This document shows positions 1 through 10,000 of a stretch of DNA of 64,000 bases, piece after piece. Location: assembly GCA_015179125.1 (NCBI GenBank), contig WHVA01000570.1, forward strand, positions 1 through 64,000, in the 5' to 3' direction. This stretch comes from Gautieria morchelliformis. Its lineage: Eukaryota > Basidiomycota > Agaricomycetes > Gomphales > Gomphaceae. The notes below the pieces were generated by a model. That model was not told where the DNA came from. It did no database searches and worked only from the letters and a program-made list of their open reading frames with translations. The translations under genes and the position numbers were made by a program. Positions within the stretch are counted from its first letter, which is position 1. Every line of letters starts with the position of its first letter.

Positions 1-1862
1 TGAGCTGGACAATAATATCCCTAGGTTCAGGGATGATGCCATCTCCAGGAAGAACCACCGCAATCTCATCCGCAGTAGGGATATTATACCTCCTAGGATC
101 CCTGTGTTCCCTGTAGTGAGCCTAGCCCGGATCTCACCATTCTGTCCCTGAGCTCTGAGCCTCTCAGCCGCTTGTCTATATATGGGAACATGAGGATTGC
201 ATAAGAGGAGCATTTCCTGCAAGTCTCCCATGATAGTTGGAGACAGACCTGGGTTACGGGTGTTCCTCTGTGCCAAAGCCAATGCTGGATCATATATATA
301 AAGTTGGGCATACTGTATCCGCCTCCCAGGGTTAGGGATGAGAGAGCCATGAATATGATACAGTTCGCCCTGGCAGCTTGAGGACATATGGACCACGACC
401 CTCCCGAAGCAAATCTAGATCAAAGTCGGCTCCCAAGGAAGTGAATGCAAATGCAGCATTGTACTGCCTGATGTTCTGGCGAAACTGTTTGGCCTCAGGG
501 TCCTGGCCCTCTAAGAGCCGTCTCAATGGCTGAGGGAGCACTGGCATCTCTGGAAGCTGCACCTTTCCTTCCATACAGCAATCACCAAATCTGGGCCGCC
601 GATTTGAGGATCTCTGCAGGCGTTCTGCCATCCAGTGTAATGCTCCACAGTCAGGGCAGGGAATAACCATGGGACCCAGATCATGACGCTGCCCATCTGC
701 CTCAATTATTCTAGAGCGACCAAGTGGAACAGGAGGAGGAGGTCGCTGAGGACGCTGCCGAGGTACAGGGAGTGGCTGAGGAGGCTGAGGAGGTGCAGGG
801 AGTGGCTGAAGAGGCTGTGGAGGTGCAGGGAGTGGCTGAGGAGGCTGAGGAGGAGCAGGGAGTGGCTGAGGAGGCTGAGGAGGTGCAGGCAGTCCCTGAA
901 GAGGCCGCAGAAGTGCAGGGAGTAGCCGAGGCATTGGTCTTACTGCATTAGCCTGAGCCCGCAATGCTGCGACCGCTGCAGAACCTACTACAGGAGGTCT
1001 AGGAGCTGGTTGTAAAGGTGCCTGCCTGTGTCTTCCCAAGGGCTGTGCTGGGATAGGCTGTATACCAGCAGTGTGAGCATGCAAATCTGCCACCGCTGTA
1101 GAGCCTACTGCCAAATGTCCAATTCCAGCCGCCTGAGCACGCAACTGAGCAATTGCTGCAGAACCTACTACAGGAGGTCTAGGAGCTGGTTGTAAAGGTG
1201 CCTGCCTGTGTCTTCCCAAGGGCTGTGCTGGGATAGGCTGTAACCCAGCAGCATGAGCACGCAAATCTGCCACCGCTGTAGAGCCTACTACAGGTTGTCC
1301 AATTCCAGCCGCCTGAGCACGCAACTGAGCAATTGCTGCAGAACCTGCTACAGGAGCTGGCTGTCCAGCGTCAGGCCTATTTCTTCTGAGGGGCTGTAAT
1401 CGTGGGATAGCTGCTAACTGTGCACAAAGGGCTGCCACCTGCTCTCCAGGACTGGGATCAGGTGGATATGATGGCCCCGCAAGCGTAGGAGGGTGCAATG
1501 GAGCTGGCTGTACAGGGTCTGGCCTATGTCCTCTCAGGGGCTGCCATGGTGTGATAACTGCTAACTGAGCACGAAGGGCTGCCACCTGCTCTGTAGGACT
1601 GGGATCAGGAGCAAGTGATGGCGCCGCAGGCATTGGTGGACGTGATGGCCCTGCCACAGGTTGTTGAAAAGGATCGGCTGCACTGCTTCTAGAAGGAGGG
1701 TGAGGGATGGCAAAAGGCGGTGGTGGAGGGGGTGGCTGGTTCTGAGCTCCAATATGCACTCTCCGACGCGCTCTCCGATGACTGGGTGGTGTCATTACCT
1801 CCTGCCCCTCCCTCGCACTTTGACGCACCTGCCGACGGATGCTCTCTGGGGTAGATGGATCC
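1..1862 (-). CDS. Helitron replication/helicase protein, N-terminal part (runs off the left edge)
   Basis: A minus-strand gene whose 3' part lies outside the window. It begins with a low-complexity proline-rich region containing two long repeats (motif VVGSAAIAQLRAQAAG with its companions) and a run of PPQPPQPLPA-type repeats. A Cys-rich segment follows (CPDCGALHW, FGDCCMEGKVQLP), then RRLLEGQDPEAKQFRQNIRQ and FTSLGADFD. These are hallmarks of the region before the Helitron_like_N domain of basidiomycete rolling-circle transposons. The family sequence continues in other frames to position 1: HGSLIPNPGRRIQYAQLYIY near 345, and RRYNIPTADEIAVVLPGDG near 90. Two frame changes are seen, one near 362 (an extra base) and one near 118 (a missing base), so this copy is probably inactive. 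An intron at 1863-1919 (GTAAGT...CTCAG) joins the main exon to an upstream exon. Rep and helicase motifs should lie further left. The family assignment is firm; the exact start is not. Confidence 0.8.
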
Positions 1863-1919
1863 CTGAGAAATGCAGGCATAAGAGTAGAGAGAGAATAAAG
1901 ATATCAATATCAGACTTAC

Positions 1920-2100
1920 ATCGCAAGCAGAATAAGGCAAACTCAGGGAAAACAGGCTGTGCGGGTATCTCAGACGGATTGCAAAGCCACTGATCCTAAT
2001 ATAAATACTGCAAACAGCAGATACAGTTACAAAAACTTACCAGAAAGGGGATAATACCCAGGTAGGGTATGCAGTAGTGACAGGACAAATGCACTTGAAA
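1920..2100 (-). other. upstream exons of the Helitron gene
   Basis: On the minus strand a clear exon (about 1920-2008) lies between an acceptor (TTTGCAG) and the donor GTAAGT at 1914-1919. Upstream of it is an intron that starts with GTAAGTTTTTG. The exon contains a C-x12-19-C-like stretch that I cannot assign to a domain. It connects the proline-rich Helitron exon to the tandem array at 2039-2900, whose last unit ends in that GTAAGT donor. Whether this part is 5' UTR or coding cannot be decided from the sequence. Confidence 0.45.
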
Positions 2101-2900
2101 AGTGCCTACAAAATGCCAAAAAAGCAAAGTTATAGCAAATAACAACATAATAAGCATCAAGAAAAGGCAGATACAATACCATAACACTCACCAGAAACAG
2201 CCAGGTAGCAGGTGCAGCAGTGACAGGACAAATGTCACTTGAAAAGTGCCTAAAAAAAGCCAAAAAAGCGAAATTATGGCAAATAAGAAGATAATAAGCC
2301 TCAAGAAAAGGCAGGTACAATGCCATAACACTCACCAGAAACAGCCAGGTAGCAAGTGCAGCAGTGACAGAAAGAATGTCACTTGAAAAGTGCCTAAAAA
2401 AAGCCAAAAAAGCGAAATTATGGCAAATAAGAAGATAATAAGCCTCAAGAAAAGGCAGGTACAATATCATAGCACTCACCAGAAACAGCCAGATAGCAGG
2501 TGCAGCAGTGACAGGACAAATATCACTTGAGCAGTGCCTAAAAAAAGCCAAAAAAGCGAAATTATAGCAAAAAAGAACATAATAAGCATCAAGAAAAGGC
2601 AGGTACAATAGCATAGCACTCACCAGAAACAGCCAGATAGCAGGTGCAGCAGTGACAGGACAAATATCACTTGAGCAGTGCCTAAAAAAAGCCAAAAAAG
2701 CGAAATTATAGCAAAAAAGAACATAATAAGCATCAAGAAAAGGCAGATACAATACCATAACACTCACCAGAAACAGCCAGGTAGCAGGTGCAGCAGTGAC
2801 AGGACAAATGTCACTTGAAAAGTCCCTAAAAAAGGCCAAAAAAGCGAAATTATAAATAACAAACATAAAAAAAGGCAGTTTCAGTAGCATCAAACTCACC
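2039..2900 (-). repeat. 144-bp tandem array, each unit an exon-intron cassette
   Basis: Six tandem units begin at about 2039, 2189, 2333, 2477, 2621 and 2765. The period is exactly 144 bp for the inner four, 150 for the first and 132 for the last. On the minus strand every unit contains a 58-nt stretch ending in CTG before GTGAGT (GTAAGT in the first unit), and a TTTTTTAG-type acceptor just before GCACTTTT. Each unit therefore looks like a 58-nt exon plus an 86-nt intron, with both splice sites kept in all copies. Because 144 is a multiple of three, the array is also one open frame of about 290 codons rich in Phe, Leu and Tyr, which is an alternative but less likely reading. Confidence 0.75.
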
Positions 2901-2929
2901 AGAAAGAACCTAGATAGGAAGTTAATAGA

Positions 2930-3092
2930 AGAGATGCAGGTGGTGGGAGGGATGGGATGGGATGGGATGATGGTAGAAGGAGGGCAGAGGGGACCGGCTG
3001 TGCAGCGTCTGCCAGGTCACCCAGCGCTGTACCGGCAAGGTCTGCGCTGGGCCTGGGCCTAGGGCTCGCGGCTGCGCCGCTCGCTCCGCTGA
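2930..3092 (-). other. GC-rich segment, candidate Helitron 5' terminus
   Basis: A short GGGAT tandem run (about 2946-2970) is followed by a GC-rich block that on the minus strand reads TCAGCGGAGCGAGCGGCGCA from position 3092, with a small palindrome (GCGGC-GCA-GCCGC). Helitrons begin with TC, and the abrupt change to AT-rich DNA at 3093 would suit an element end. The base before TC is G rather than the usual A, so this boundary is tentative. Confidence 0.3.
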
Positions 3093-3475
3093 CCTAATTA
3101 TTACGTAACATTATTTGTAATATTATTAGTCAGCCTCGACGCCCACAACCCACTGAGCGCGTTTAACTCTTAGATGTACATGAGCTTAGTAAGCAGGTAG
3201 AACCTTCTATCTATTAATGGAATGGGGGAAGAAGCTTATGGAAGCTGGAAGAAAGCATTGGAAGGTTCTGATTGATTCCAGGTGATTTTTCTCAGTGACT
3301 CATTCGACTCCACTAGGTTTCCCACCAATCAGAGCTTGGTTTGTCAGGAATGACTCACTGATCAGAGTCATGTGACTTGGCACAGCTTGGTTGAGTCATG
3401 GGAGCTGTACTTTTAGTTCTAGATTGGCACTCAGAGGCTGAGTAAGCAATTCTGAGCCAATTAGAGCTCGCTAGC
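3093..3475. other. intergenic, no gene seen
   Basis: AT-rich at first (TTATTTGTAATATTATTAG), then mixed sequence without a convincing reading frame, splice pattern or repeat. It separates the Helitron from the Tc1/mariner element. Confidence 0.5.
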
Positions 3476-3608
3476 CACTGGAGGCATATAAAAATTTTCT
3501 GGTCTGAAAAACTGTTCAAAAAACTGTAAAGATATTCCAAAATTTTTTAGTGTTTTTACAGCATTTTCAAAAAACCTTGATGCGGCACACTTTTTTTTTT
3601 TCTCAGAG

Positions 3609-4110
3609 GTGCCCATGCTGCTACGACTGGCAATGGGGTATCGATGTATCAGCCCTGATGTCAAGCAGCGAGCACTATGGCTGCTTCATAATGGTTATAT
3701 GGAAGAGGTGGGTATTATCCTCAATGTCTCAAAGAGCAGCATGACTCGGTGGGCACAAAACCCCGAAGTTTACGGCAACGTCGTTCCACCACACAATCCT
3801 CTCCAAGGCCAACCTCGTGCTTTGAATACCACACAGATGCATGCCCTAATCAATCTAGTTCAGAATGCCCCAGAAATGTTTCTGGATGAACTGCAGGACT
3901 GGCTTGCACTAGAGCACAGCATCCTTGTGGCTATAACAACATTTCACTATGCAATCCAGAATGCCAGCCTCTCCTACAAGTTACTGAGACGACAGGCCAC
4001 GGAACGAGATGAGATTGGATGAGCACAATGGATGGAAGAGGTGCAAACTCATTTTGTGGCCAGTCAGTTTGTATGGACGGATGAATCAAGCAAGGATGAT
4101 CGTACTATTT
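3609..4110 (+). pseudogene. Tc1/mariner transposase, N-terminal half
   Basis: The frame from 3609 gives an N-terminal helix-turn-helix region of the fungal Tc1 type: ISPDVKQRALWLLHNGY, then VSKSSMTRW, then FLDELQDWLALEHSI and SLSYKLLRRQATERDE. A stop codon at 4020-4022 interrupts it. The same frame then goes on to AQWMEEVQTHF and WTDESSKDDRTI, where the Asp of DES is the first catalytic Asp of the DDE triad. A second stop follows at 4111, and the other catalytic residues are missing because the next 62 bp come from elsewhere. It acts, in family members, by cutting and pasting DNA at its inverted repeats in the nucleus. This copy is inactive. Confidence 0.8.
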
Positions 4111-4112
4111 GA

Positions 4113-4174
4113 TCTGAATATGGTGGCGGTGGCCCCGAGGGCTCCAGGTTACCGCTAGACATCGTGTGGGTGGT
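4113..4174 (-). other. host gene fragment inside the mariner element
   Basis: These 62 bp match 6103-6164 at roughly 80% by eye, in the same orientation. On the minus strand they read SSGNLEPSGPPPPYSD, against SSSNLGTSGPPPPYSE in the cytoplasmic tail of the membrane protein gene 2 kb to the right. The match begins directly after the DES motif of the transposase. This is what gene-fragment capture by a DNA transposon would look like. Confidence 0.6.
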
Positions 4175-4580
4175 TTGTGCTGCTGCTGCTCTAGTGCCTA
4201 ATGGGCATGAGCGCCTCTGAGAAAAAAAAAAAAAAGCACGCCACGTCAAGGTTTTTTGAAAAAGCTGTACTGTAAAAAGACTTTAACAAAATTTTGTGCT
4301 TTTGTTAGAATTTGTTCAGCAAGAAAATTGTAAAAAGTTTAATTTTTTTTCAGGGTTTTTTGTGTTTTCATAAGTTTCTTTGTGAAAACACAAAGAAACC
4401 CATCAAAAACCCGGCAAAAAACTTTGAATTTTTTTACAATTTTCTTGCTCGACAAATTCTAATAAAAACACAAAATTTTATTATAGTTTTTTCACATAAA
4501 AAACACTAAAAATATTTGGAAAATCTTTACAATTTTTTGAACAATTTTTCAGACCAGAAAATCTTTCTATGCCTGCAGTG

Positions 4581-5689
4581 AGCCACAATTACTAAGAGCA
4601 CTGCTTAGCACTGCAGAGCACAACCTGATACAGCCCTGTTGCCATGACTGACCAAGATCCCCACTGTTTGGTGAAGCCAAACAGGCTGCACAGTTGTTAT
4701 GGATGCATATGGCAACTGATTGATGCTCAGCTGGAAATACTGAGAGAGCCATCCAGCTAGACTTGTGGGCACTTGAGCGACCATAAGTCCGAAAATAAGG
4801 CTACTGCCAAGGTGTCCTGCAGAGTTTGAAATCAAAGGGCTGTGACAAAGTTATGGGTGTAAGTGGACACACAACTCTGTAATGGCACAAATAAGGCACT
4901 GAAGCCTCAGAAAACTAAGGAAAAATAAGAGAAAATTAGAGGAATGTTTGAATAGTAATTCCCCCAATTCAATCAATAGCATCCAAGGGCTATAGATTAT
5001 TCGGAACTAATTTTACATAATTTAAGGCCTTTTACAGAATTGGGCTTGTTGAACAGCCTTCCTTAACTGGATGAGCAGCTATTCCTCTAAAATTGAGTAC
5101 ATGTGTGATCTCGATGACATGAGTTCCTCAGACCCAGGCAGCATTGGGGATGACTCTTCTGATGAAGAAGACACTCTTCTACAGCTAGGATGAAGAGGAT
5201 GGTGAAAACCTGAACTCTGAGGAAGCACAAGCACTGACTCTAAGTGGGGTATTCTTGTCACTTGGGCCCCAGTAGTGTTCTGGTGCTTCAATCCTGGAAT
5301 TTCCTTGATAAATATACAGAAATCTCATGAATGCTTCCCAGAAACATAATTATTAATCCACTGGATTTCAGTGAGTGTTCCATGAGCTAGCTTAAAAAAA
5401 CTTTAGTGTGCAAACAATGGGAATCCAGGCCTTTGAGCACTGAAATTCTCCTGATCCTTACATTGGATTTGTAGTTCATAAGGTATGGAAACTAATTGAC
5501 AAGGCCACTGAAAATTCTACTGATCCAACCACTTGAATAATTTCATTTTTTTTTTCCTAGGAAACCCGGTAAGCCCTATTTTCTTTGGTTTGTTTCAATG
5601 GGGGTTGTTTCATTGAGGTACCCACTGGAAACAGAAACCCCGCGGGTAAACCTACCAGGTTTCAATGAATTCGCTATCCACAGTGGCGA
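4581..5689. other. intergenic, unassigned
   Basis: No convincing gene. A short acidic frame on the plus strand near 5092-5190 reads CDLDDMSSSDPGSIGDDSSD and then stops. It may be the end of a decayed mobile-element protein, but I cannot name it. Nothing else repeated was seen. Confidence 0.35.
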
Positions 5690-5735
5690 GACTGGGTTCG
5701 AGAATCGAGTCTACCTTGTGCTAAGTACCAGCATG
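5690..5735 (+). repeat. direct repeat, left copy
   Basis: A stretch of about 40 bp centred on GCGAGACTGGGTTCGAGAAT occurs here and again at 9387-9432 in the same orientation with only a few differences. The two copies enclose the membrane protein gene and its upstream region, about 3.7 kb. The GGTTCGA core recalls a tRNA B box but no tRNA fold could be built, so it may be a SINE or MITE fragment. Confidence 0.5.
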
Positions 5736-5975
5736 GTATACAATTGCTACTGTTAATGTACGCTTGCCTGCCATAAGAATCCAATGTCTAACTACCCTAT
5801 AAACCAGCCATGTCCAATATTGTTCGTAGCCCAACCAGGGGCAAAAAATGACAGGAACTTCGATATGTCACTGCTCGGAATTGTCAAGGCTGTATGTATG
5901 GCCGCTAAGCATCTCGAATGGCACTCATCATCCTGTGCATCCAGCATAACGCCGAGTAGAAGCTCTACTTGTGGA

Positions 5976-7918
5976 TCACAGAAGGGCTATGATTGTGCCA
6001 TGAGAGTCAGAACTGCCTGGGGAAGACCGACCAAATATTTCTCTAGTTCCCTCTCTGTCTTCAGTGGACGGTGAGGATTGGTCTGCCGCACTGTGACTAG
6101 GCTCTGAATACGGTGGTGGCGGGCCAGAGGTCCCCAGGTTACTGCTAGACCTTGATTGGGAGGTGATGCTAAGTCGGCTTGGCGCTACGGCTTGCGTTTC
6201 AAGCCGTCGAGGAGGCCCTTGCGTCGCAAGTCCGGGGTCTGCGAATGGGTCTGATTGCTCAGAAACAACGCGTGCGTCATCTCCGAAAGGGTCGCGCAGG
6301 ACAGCAGACACGACCTCGTGTTTAGTATGAGCGGTGGAATCAGAAGTGATGTTGGTAACTGGAGAGAGGTCGATCGCCGCCATTTTCGCGCGATTGGGAT
6401 GGTTCTCGGGGTCATCACGATGCGCATCATAGGGCTCTATTACAAGCGGCCCGACGCGCTCGCGAGAGGAAGTAAGGAACGGTGCCGCTGAAGCGGGGGG
6501 GTCAGCTGCATGTATACGCCGCTGCTTCTTTCGGCGCAAAACGATGCACACTGTAAGTAATATCAGAACGAACAGGGTTGAGCCTACGGCGGCACCGATC
6601 TTGACGCTTTGGTTGGAGCCACCAGTGCTGAAATCGGATAGTGAGTCAATTGCCAAATATGTCATATGAAAAGAAACAAACGAAGAGCCATGTGGAGAGG
6701 TGCTTGGCAGGACGAGGACGGTGGTAGTGAGCACCTTGGTGGGAACTCCTCCAATGTCAGTTGAAGTCCAAAAGGTGGTCGTGATTGACGCAGGTGGACC
6801 CTTGGTTTCCGTTGTTGTCTGTCTGGAAGGACGCGTCAAACGAGTTTCGGGGTCGCGACCGGGAACAGAGACCAAAACGATCAATACGCCCATCGCTTTT
6901 TATCCCCCAATACAACAGAAAGCGAACGAAAGAAAGACATACCTCTGTGTGGCGGCCGATGTTTCGGCACTAGGAGTTATATCCAGGATGCTGCAGTTTA
7001 TGGCGTTAAAGAAGCACAGCCGGGGAAGGCGAGGAATATCCTTACATCACAACAGTTGAAGCCTGAGGGGATTGGGAAGCCATAGGCGACTCGGATGCAA
7101 GTGTTGTCACCCTTGCTGGTATTGCTGTCAACGATGAGGGCGCCATAGATCCTGTATATTATATAGTGACTGGGGATATACACTCACGCGCTACTCTTCT
7201 CACCGGCGGTTTTTGCTACTTGGGGAGTGTGAAGTAAAGTACTTGAGGGGACATCCGTCAAAATGCTCATAATGCTATCTAGGAGACTTACGAATTCTGC
7301 GTCATGCCTCGGACTGTGATCGCTTCAGTTACCCTTAACCCCACATTCTCAGCAATGCGCGGGAGACCTCCACCAGTGTTGTCATTGCCAGTGTCGTCAA
7401 CAATGCCCGACGACAAACTCCGAGGAGCGACGTCAAATCCAAAACCACGTCTGATCACAATGATACCTTCGCTACTACCATTGTTGGCACCATTCCCTGA
7501 AGGCGAAGGAGGGGGAACAAGAGTCACGGACCCTTGAGAAGACGGAGACTGTGTGAAATGGAATGGCGAAGCTCCAGCACGCTGTTGTATAGACGGCACA
7601 GCCGGTGAAACTGACACGGAAGCCTTCGAGTTTGATCCCGGACTCGAGGATGGTGGCCGAAAGCCACCAGAGCGTGCTTGCGTCAGACCAGTACTACCAG
7701 GAGATGCCATAGGTGCAGGCTCTGTGAATGAATGATAAGTATATTCGTGGCCGAGTCTAATGAGGTTACGGCAGCAACTCAAGATACTGGACCACCGACC
7801 AACACCAAGGGAACCAAGTGATCGAGATTCACTCACGTATATCTTTAACCACTCCTGTAGACCGACCTATAGCAGCCGGGGTGGTCGCTGAGCCCCCATG
7901 CGTAGGCACCGGTGCCAT
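5976..7918 (-). CDS. mucin-like single-pass membrane protein with PPPPY tail
   Basis: A host gene of about seven exons: 7837-7918, 7292-7721, 7188-7241, about 7070-7151, 6943 to about 7040, 6682-6822 and 5976-6627. All but the 4/5 junction keep the frame with GT-AG introns; the exact splice between exons 4 and 5 is unsure. The N-terminal half is Ser/Pro/Gly-rich (SPSGNGANNGSSEG), and a Cys-containing stretch follows (NTSKGDNTCIRVAYGFPIP). Then come a Thr-rich stalk (RQTTTETKGPPAS, VLTTTVLVLPSTS), a transmembrane helix (IGAAVGSTLFVLILLTVCIV) and a basic stop-transfer signal (RRKKQRR). The cytoplasmic tail of about 190 residues has DPFGDD, DPFADP and GPPPPYSE. This layout is common in basidiomycete surface proteins, perhaps wall sensors; the PPxY motif could bind WW-domain ubiquitin ligases (inference). 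No signal peptide is visible after the Met at 7918, so an upstream exon may be missing. Confidence 0.65.
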
Positions 7919-9386
7919 CGCGCTACGGGTGGTGGGGAAAGTAGATGATCAGGGTGTTGTGTCAATGATAAATAGGCTGTGGCGATCTCGGATAACACAT
8001 AGAGGCATGAAGAAGAAGAGCAAAGCGATTAGTCGTTGAATGAGATCCGAACTACTGTAACAATGAATACGGCACAGCCAGTAAGTCCACCAAGCTGATG
8101 ATGCAAACCATTATGATAGTAATCCTAAGCTTTCTCAGCTGAGATGCGACTGTGGCAGTGCCACATTCAAGCCAGCCGTTGGATCCCAGCGGCGAGAACG
8201 CGTAAGACTTTCGACAAGGCGACGGGCCGTTAAAAGATGTGATGTAATACTGTGCCCTAAAACATTGCGAAGTGCAGTAGAGTGTGGGCGTGCTGCATGA
8301 GGTTGGTTATTGAGGGATCTCAGATGCGACCGGCGGGAGAAGTCGAGGACATAGTATCAAGAATATGAGAACTTGATCATATGTGTACAGCGCATCAACA
8401 GCAGTAGTAGACTCTAGGAAACAGATGCATGCATTAGTAACACTTTCCCACGCGGCGTGATTGATTCCTCGCGGTTCTTTGTATTTGATGTTATGTATGG
8501 CGGTCTCGTTTGCCGAATAAGGCGAAGATTGAATATTTAGTAAATCGTGATGTGGTCAGATTTTGAGATCCGAACATTGCTTTCTCGTCACACACTCCTA
8601 AACATCCACTTCTTTTTTCCACTACTCCGCGCTTTGCCTTTCGACGTGCTGGATACTGCAACTTCGAAAATGCCGTTCCTTCCCGTAGTAGAGCACCAAC
8701 GCAGGGGAGGTTCCTTGGTGGGATAGGTTTCTGCGCGTCTTGGCAAGGAATACTCTGGAGAAGTTAACTCGTCGACTCACGCAAACGAAGATCGATTTGT
8801 CCTCCCTCACAGTGTTCGAAGTTTGCGTTCCCGTTCGCTTTTTGCATCCCGCCTTGTCTCAGCGAAGTTGTAGGATGGACTCACGTACATGACGACTTTC
8901 AACGTCTTCCCGAACAGGTTCGTCTTCCCCGCCCCCCTCTTTTGATGACGTCTTCCTCCACGGTTGTTCTTCTAAGAAGATTGGGTAAGAAGTGGCGATC
9001 GGATTTGCTTGAAAGTTGTTTGTCGGCGCGGCCCTTGGTCGATAACTGCGTTACCTTTGACAAGAGAAAAAAAAAACAAAGAGGCTGTTTTTGAAGAGTA
9101 GTAGTGAACAGAATTGATTTAAAAAAAAAAAACAGACCCTGGTCAAATATCTTGGACATCTGACAAGGGCCACGGCGGCGACACCGGCTTCTAGTATCAA
9201 AGCCCCCATTCTCAAATGTCACACCAGCTGTAAATATCTGCAGCGTCGCTTTTATGCTCACACCTAATAGCGCTGAGTAATCGCACGCTACTCCAAACCC
9301 CAACCCTTGTATGAGAATCGAACCAGTCTCTATAATCGTTTCGCTTACTTGTTATAGATTTAGAACGACTTCTAATCGTTACCATA
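7919..9386. other. upstream region of the membrane protein gene
   Basis: No gene supported. On the minus strand a hydrophobic stretch (LIALLFFFMPLCV) lies at about 7990-8030 and might belong to a 5' exon with a signal peptide, but it ends in a stop and no splice site pair could be fitted. Two homopolymer A runs lie at 9067-9077 and 9120-9132. Confidence 0.35.
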
Positions 9387-9432
9387 GCGAGACTGGGTTC
9401 GAGAATCGAGTCTACCCCTTGTACTAAGTGCG
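9387..9432 (+). repeat. direct repeat, right copy
   Basis: Second copy of the repeat at 5690-5735 (GCGAGACTGGGTTCGAGAAT core followed by CGAGTCTACC and TTGTACTAAGTG). The copies differ by a CC insertion and a few bases. Confidence 0.5.
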
Positions 9433-10000
9433 TGAGAATTAGTTGGGGTCACGTGCGTGGGCGCGGGACCGCACTTGCAGGACAGCACCACCAAGCTTCG
9501 CGGAAAAACAACGGGGAACGGCGGTAATGCCTTCGACGTGCGTCGCGGCGGAGGGCTACGCGACATGCACAACATGTTCCGCTACTTGTCGTCCTGGAGC
9601 AGCGGCACACTGTGTGGGGGCGGTAAGCGATGTTGCCGCGCGAAGGAGTCTGCAGAACCGAAAGGCGGCAAACCGCGTGAGTGAAATCCTGCCCCTTGCT
9701 TGCGGTGATGCACACGTCGTGGGCGCGGCAACGGATCCACGAAACTTGCTCATGAAGCTCACTCACTGCAGGCACGACATGATCCGCAGCCGCATTGCCT
9801 CTCAGACACCGACCAGCTGCGCGTACGAAGACAAACGCGTACCTACGCGACGCGCGCTTCAACGGGACGCCGGAAATATGTACGTGGGAGCTGTACGCTT
9901 CGATCTGAGTGCCATGGGAATGCCATGTCTTCGATGAAGGGTCCGAACTGCCGTGCGGCGCCTCTCATTGTCTTTTCCCGCCTACCACCCACCTCGAACG
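9433..10000 (+). promoter_or_regulatory. upstream region of the NACHT-WD40 gene
   Basis: GC-rich sequence directly before the ATG at 10001. An open frame at 9443-9937 has no recognisable domain and an amino acid make-up typical of chance frames in GC-rich DNA. A pyrimidine-rich stretch (TTTTCCCGCCTACCACCCAC) precedes the start codon, as is usual in fungal promoters. No TATA box was seen. Confidence 0.3.

Larger units (their letters stand above)
3476..4580 (+). mobile_element. Tc1/mariner-type DNA transposon relic with long terminal inverted repeats
   Basis: The ends match as inverted repeats over about 80 bp. The left end starts CACTGGAGGCATA and the right end, read in reverse, starts CACTGCAGGCATA; both continue with TTTTCTGGTCTGAAAAA. 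A second, inner inverted pair is formed by AAAAAACCTTGA...TCTCAGAGG (about 3569-3608) and its reverse at about 4213-4254. The interior carries a transposase fragment (3609-4110). A TA target duplication is not evident; AGC occurs on both sides. The element is 1.1 kb and has lost the second half of its transposase, so it is a non-autonomous derivative. Confidence 0.8.

Noticed and set aside
2930-2975. GGGAT tandem run as a telomere-like repeat
   Set aside because: Only about four units, inside GC-rich DNA at the Helitron edge; fungal telomeres are TTAGGG arrays.
9443-9937. 165-codon open frame before the NACHT-WD40 gene
   Set aside because: No domain, Cys/Arg/Ala-rich composition, and an overlapping open frame of similar length on the other strand; typical of chance in GC-rich DNA.
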